Below are positions 60,975 through 64,000 of a stretch of 64,000 nucleotides of DNA, piece by piece; the first letter of the stretch is position 1; the number at the start of each line of letters is the position of its first letter. The notes below the pieces were generated by a model. The model worked only from the letters and a program-made list of their open reading frames with translations, was not told the origin of the DNA and did no database searches. Origin of the DNA: Strix aluco (taxonomy: Eukaryota; Chordata; Aves; Strigiformes; Strigidae); contig NC_133971.1 in NCBI RefSeq assembly GCF_031877795.1, positions 61,750,463-61,814,462 on the forward strand. The letters run 5' to 3'. Both the position numbers and the translations under genes were made by a program.

Positions 60975-61045
60975 CAGGTCATAACCGTTATCTGCCCAAG
61001 ACCACACATGGAAGTGCTAGGAGACCAAGAGACTGAATCCCAACA
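60975..61045. repeat. possible ancient MIR/L2-like fragment
   Basis: ATCTGCCCAAGACCACACAT then GACTGAATCCCAACACAT follows the order of conserved MIR/L2 tail blocks (tgcccaaggtcacac ... gattgaatcc). Diverged and short. Confidence 0.35.
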
Positions 61046-61912
61046 CATGGTCTTGCTGCAATGCCCTAAGCAAATAGCCAGCCTCTCCTACCACGCATTT
61101 TCTCCCCCACCCCATCTGGTCCTACTTGAAGCACTTGTGGCTCTGTCTTACACAATCCCCCTCAATCATGGAGGCATGCATAATGACTTGCACATGAAAC
61201 CACAGAGAAGTACCAAACACTGCAATCAATCTAAATTCCTGCCCTGGATACTTCCAGAAGATAAGAGTTAATAGAGATTTCCTCTTGAAAACAGCCGTTC
61301 TCCTCCAAGACTGCTTGCCCTCTAGGGCCTAAGGAAATTCAAGAGCATTAGTTAAAAGAACTCCTCCAAAAATAGAACACAAAAGAAACAGGCAAGTCTT
61401 TTGAAGGTTAATACCAAGCTTACCCAGTAATACAAACATTTGGAGTAGAACAACGTATTTTACAACCAGAGACCTACTACTCAAATATCTTCCTGCCATA
61501 AAAGCTCAGACACACCATCAAGTTATTCAGAAAACGTGAGGTAAACTGTGTCAGCTCAAACATGATTTAACTTGTGCATCTTCTCTCACACTTGAGACTA
61601 ACCAAAAGCATTGGTATGGTCAGCTATTGCAAGCCGGCTGGCACAGCGTAATGCAGCTGCAGGTCTGGACAGCACATCAGGGAGAAGTCTCTCCACATAC
61701 TTTCACCGACATGGACATGCAGCCTTTCCTTCCCTCTCCTATTCATCTTCAACAGAAAACCAGGGGAGCAGCAGTCCCACAGGTTCCCCTCATCACCAGC
61801 ACAGCATATGGCCTCCTGGTCAAAACCTCAGGTCCCAGCGACCAAGACAAGGCCCAGGCACAAATGTGGAGATGAACTTGAGGTCAGACAGAGCAACCAC
61901 CCTCAAAGACAG

Positions 61913-62471
61913 TCTTGCAGTTTAAACCTGGCCAGCAGCCAAACACCACACAGCCACTCGCTCATGCTCCCCTGCCTGGGGGATGGGGGAGAGCATTGGA
62001 GGGATAAAGGCAAGGAGATTCATAGGTTGACATAAAAACAATTTAGTAATTGAAATAACATAAATAATAATAATAGAAAATACAAACAAGTAATGCACAG
62101 TGCAATTGCCAACCAATGCCCATTCTGCTCCCAGCTAGCAATCTCAGAGAAAAGAAGATCCCAAAACCACAATCCCAGAAGTGAGAGAGCACTTCCTGGC
62201 CAACCCTCATCTATATACTGAGCATGATGTTATATGATATGGAATATTCCATTGGCCAATTTGGGTCCTCTACTCTCTCCCAGCTTCTTGTGCACCTGCA
62301 CACTAGCAGGACATGGGAAATTGAAAAGTCTTTGATTCCTTAGCAACAACTACAAACATCAGTGTATTATCAACATTTTTCTCATGCCAAATCCCATGCT
62401 GAATCCAAAACACAGTATTATTCTAGCTACTAAGAAGAAAAATTAGCTCTATCCCAGTTGAAACCAGAACA
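61913..62471 (-). mobile_element. solo LTR of an avian ERVL-type endogenous retrovirus
   Basis: On the - strand it begins TGTTCTGGTTTCAACTGG and ends near GGTTTAAACTGCAAGA, matching the layout of a very common avian ERVL-type LTR: 'GATAGAGCTAATTTTTCTTC', 'CAGGTGCACAAGAAGCTGGG', a TATA-like AGTATATAGATG, a U5-proximal 'CAATTGCACTGTGCATTACT' and an AT-rich end. It is flanked by a 5-bp direct repeat GACAG (61908-61912 and 62472-62476), a target duplication of the size ERVL elements make. No internal retroviral genes are present, so it is a recombined solo LTR, sense to ABCA1. Confidence 0.88.
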
Positions 62472-64000
62472 GACAGGCAGATCTCATGTGAACCATCTTG
62501 CTGCTTCAGTGGTGGGATGAATGCCTGCAGATGAAATACTGAGGTAGCCTGTCCTCATGGTAGACTTGATCCCAAGGGAGAAACAACACAACATGTAGAC
62601 AGAGCCTTTGCTTATAAAGCATGCAAATAATCCCCACTGACAGCAGGCCCAGTGGGGCTGAAATGCTTTCATTCTGCCTAACTCCAGCTCAGGCACTATA
62701 TGGCAAAACAGGAGACAGTCCCCATCCACATGAAACAAGCAGGAAAAGTCCATTTCCCATGTGGGGCAGGCAGAATGGTCTTTCCTATGGTCACATAAGG
62801 AAGCCTCCAGCAGAACCAAGAGCTCCCAGAGCTGGAAGTTTTGTGCCTAACCACAAAACCACCCTTCCTCTCTGAAGTCACAGGTCAGGATTAGACAATC
62901 GCATGTGGCATTTCACAGATACTGACTTCGTGACAGACACAGCTGTCCTTCATTTCCAGACAGTTCAAACCAACCTTGGGGGCTGAATTCTGGACACGGA
63001 AACCAGCAACTTATGATTCTCAGATTGCAGAGCATCTCCTACAGGACTGACACACTGTTTTAAATCTTCAAGATTTACATTTTCCTGACAGCTCAACCTT
63101 TTCCAGCACCTTCACACCTGAGCACAGAGCTAGGCCAGTCATTCCTTGCTTGAGAAATCAAATCATTGTGACAACAGAGAAAAAAAACCCAATCCTCTCA
63201 TGAAGTTCAAGACAACTAGTAAAGAATAACAGAACCTCCACACATCCTACACTACTGGTTAAATTGAACAGCAAAACAAAAAGTGTTCATTATAAAAAAT
63301 AGCAAGTCGGTGCTGTGTGGTCTCCATTCCATGCAGGTCAGAACTGAAGCACTGATTGTGCAGTGAAGAAAGTGTCCATGGTCCATAAATTCTCCACAGC
63401 CAGAGGTTTTTAGCATCCTCATTCTAGAAACACATCCCTGGTTACTTTCACAAGCTCAAAAGGTGGCTCAGTGCAGGAAAGAGCAAGAGAAACCACAGCC
63501 TGGAAACAGTTTTAATTTGATCTTACTACAAGTATGACCATGACAGGTCCCAAAGTAAGCAGTGACCATTTCCACAATACTGGGAAGATCCACAGACAAG
63601 TGGGACAAAAAAGCCTGTGGAGACAGGTTACAGAGCAAGACTGTTCTCCTCAAACTTCTCTCCTATTCTTTCTTGCTTCACTTGGAAGCACAGAGGGCTC
63701 ATACCTTCCTCCATAAACTTAATGGTGCAGCATCTTTTAAAACTAAACAATAGGGTAGAAAAACAAAACCCCACGGAAATTGTGGCTACAGTTTTCATAT
63801 CCTGAACACTGTCTTCTAAAAATAAAAGGCACGCAAGTGGTATTTCAACATATCTCAATCCACCGTAGAGTACAAAGTTCACCAGGTCTGACTTCAATTT
63901 GTGGGTTTTCTGCCCAAAGGGTTTGTGCCCATAATGTACAATAAACCAGATTTTTCAGCCAGTTTAAAACTAACAAGCTCAGTGAAAGCTATGTGACAGT

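Larger units (their letters stand above)
58597..64000 (-). other. ABCA1 intron 5 (partial)
   Basis: More than 5.4 kb, running off the window. It contains the solo LTR (61913-62471), a weak MIR/L2-like stretch (60975-61045) and overlapping long open frames at 59461-60299 with no recognisable protein. The rest shows nothing recognised. Confidence 0.8.

Noticed and set aside
60482..61048. 188-codon - frame in intron 5
   Set aside because: No recognisable domain, no splice context, and part overlaps a possible MIR/L2 relic. Most likely chance.
61908..62476. Full endogenous provirus around the LTR
   Set aside because: Only one LTR with matching 5-bp flanks is present and no gag, pol or env frames are nearby, so it is a solo LTR.
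58597..64000. ABCA1 exon 5 or earlier exons in the last 5.4 kb
   Set aside because: I looked on the - strand for the conserved exon 5 segment (MKDMRKVL-like) and for the N-terminal exons and found no match, so they must lie beyond the window.

Overview
The window is vertebrate, almost certainly bird, nuclear DNA. The evidence is a finely split vertebrate ABC-transporter gene with GT-AG introns, CR1 LINE copies carrying the avian ATTCTGTG 3' tail, and a solo LTR of the common avian ERVL-type family. ABCA1 and its neighbour NIPSNAP3 are Z-linked in birds, so a Z-chromosome location is likely, but that is inferred from synteny and not read from the sequence.

Layout. Positions 1-4860 hold the 3' part of a NIPSNAP3 gene on the + strand: exons 2-6, with a doubtful exon 1 tail at the very edge. 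About 1.7 kb of intergenic DNA with an 18-base C run follows. From about 6545 to the end of the window lies ABCA1 on the - strand, convergent with NIPSNAP3. Its roughly 3.1 kb 3'UTR occupies 6545-9652, and 45 coding exons (6-50 in the human numbering) run from 9653 to 58596. The exons sum to 6362 nt in one uninterrupted frame, about 2119 residues, equivalent to human residues 141-2261. Exons 1-5, including the start codon, TM1 and the LXR/SREBP-controlled promoter, lie beyond position 64000. Exons 9-50 are packed into 31 kb. Introns 5-8 are large and hold most of the non-coding sequence.

Mobile DNA. Two CR1 copies of one subfamily lie in opposite orientations: one in intron 46 (11401-12468, -) and one in intron 6 (about 54135-55812, +). 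Both keep long reverse-transcriptase frames. Older CR1 fragments lie in introns 39, 30, 8 and 7, and possible MIR/L2-like relics in introns 30, 24 and 5. A 559-bp solo LTR with a 5-bp target duplication is in intron 5.

Function. ABCA1 exports phospholipid and cholesterol to apoA-I to form nascent HDL. Both nucleotide-binding sites, the membrane segments, the PEST segment, the VFVNFA motif and a C-terminal PDZ ligand are all intact. Three miR-33 seed matches sit clustered just after the stop codon, so the miR-33/ABCA1 sterol switch is visible in the sequence. NIPSNAP3 is a mitochondrial NIPSNAP-family protein and has no known joint function with ABCA1.

I found no undescribed system. The most notable points are the miR-33 cluster, a GC-AG intron, the paired young CR1 copies, the LTR, length changes confined to a few ABCA1 exons, and a G-quadruplex/TF-motif block in intron 8.
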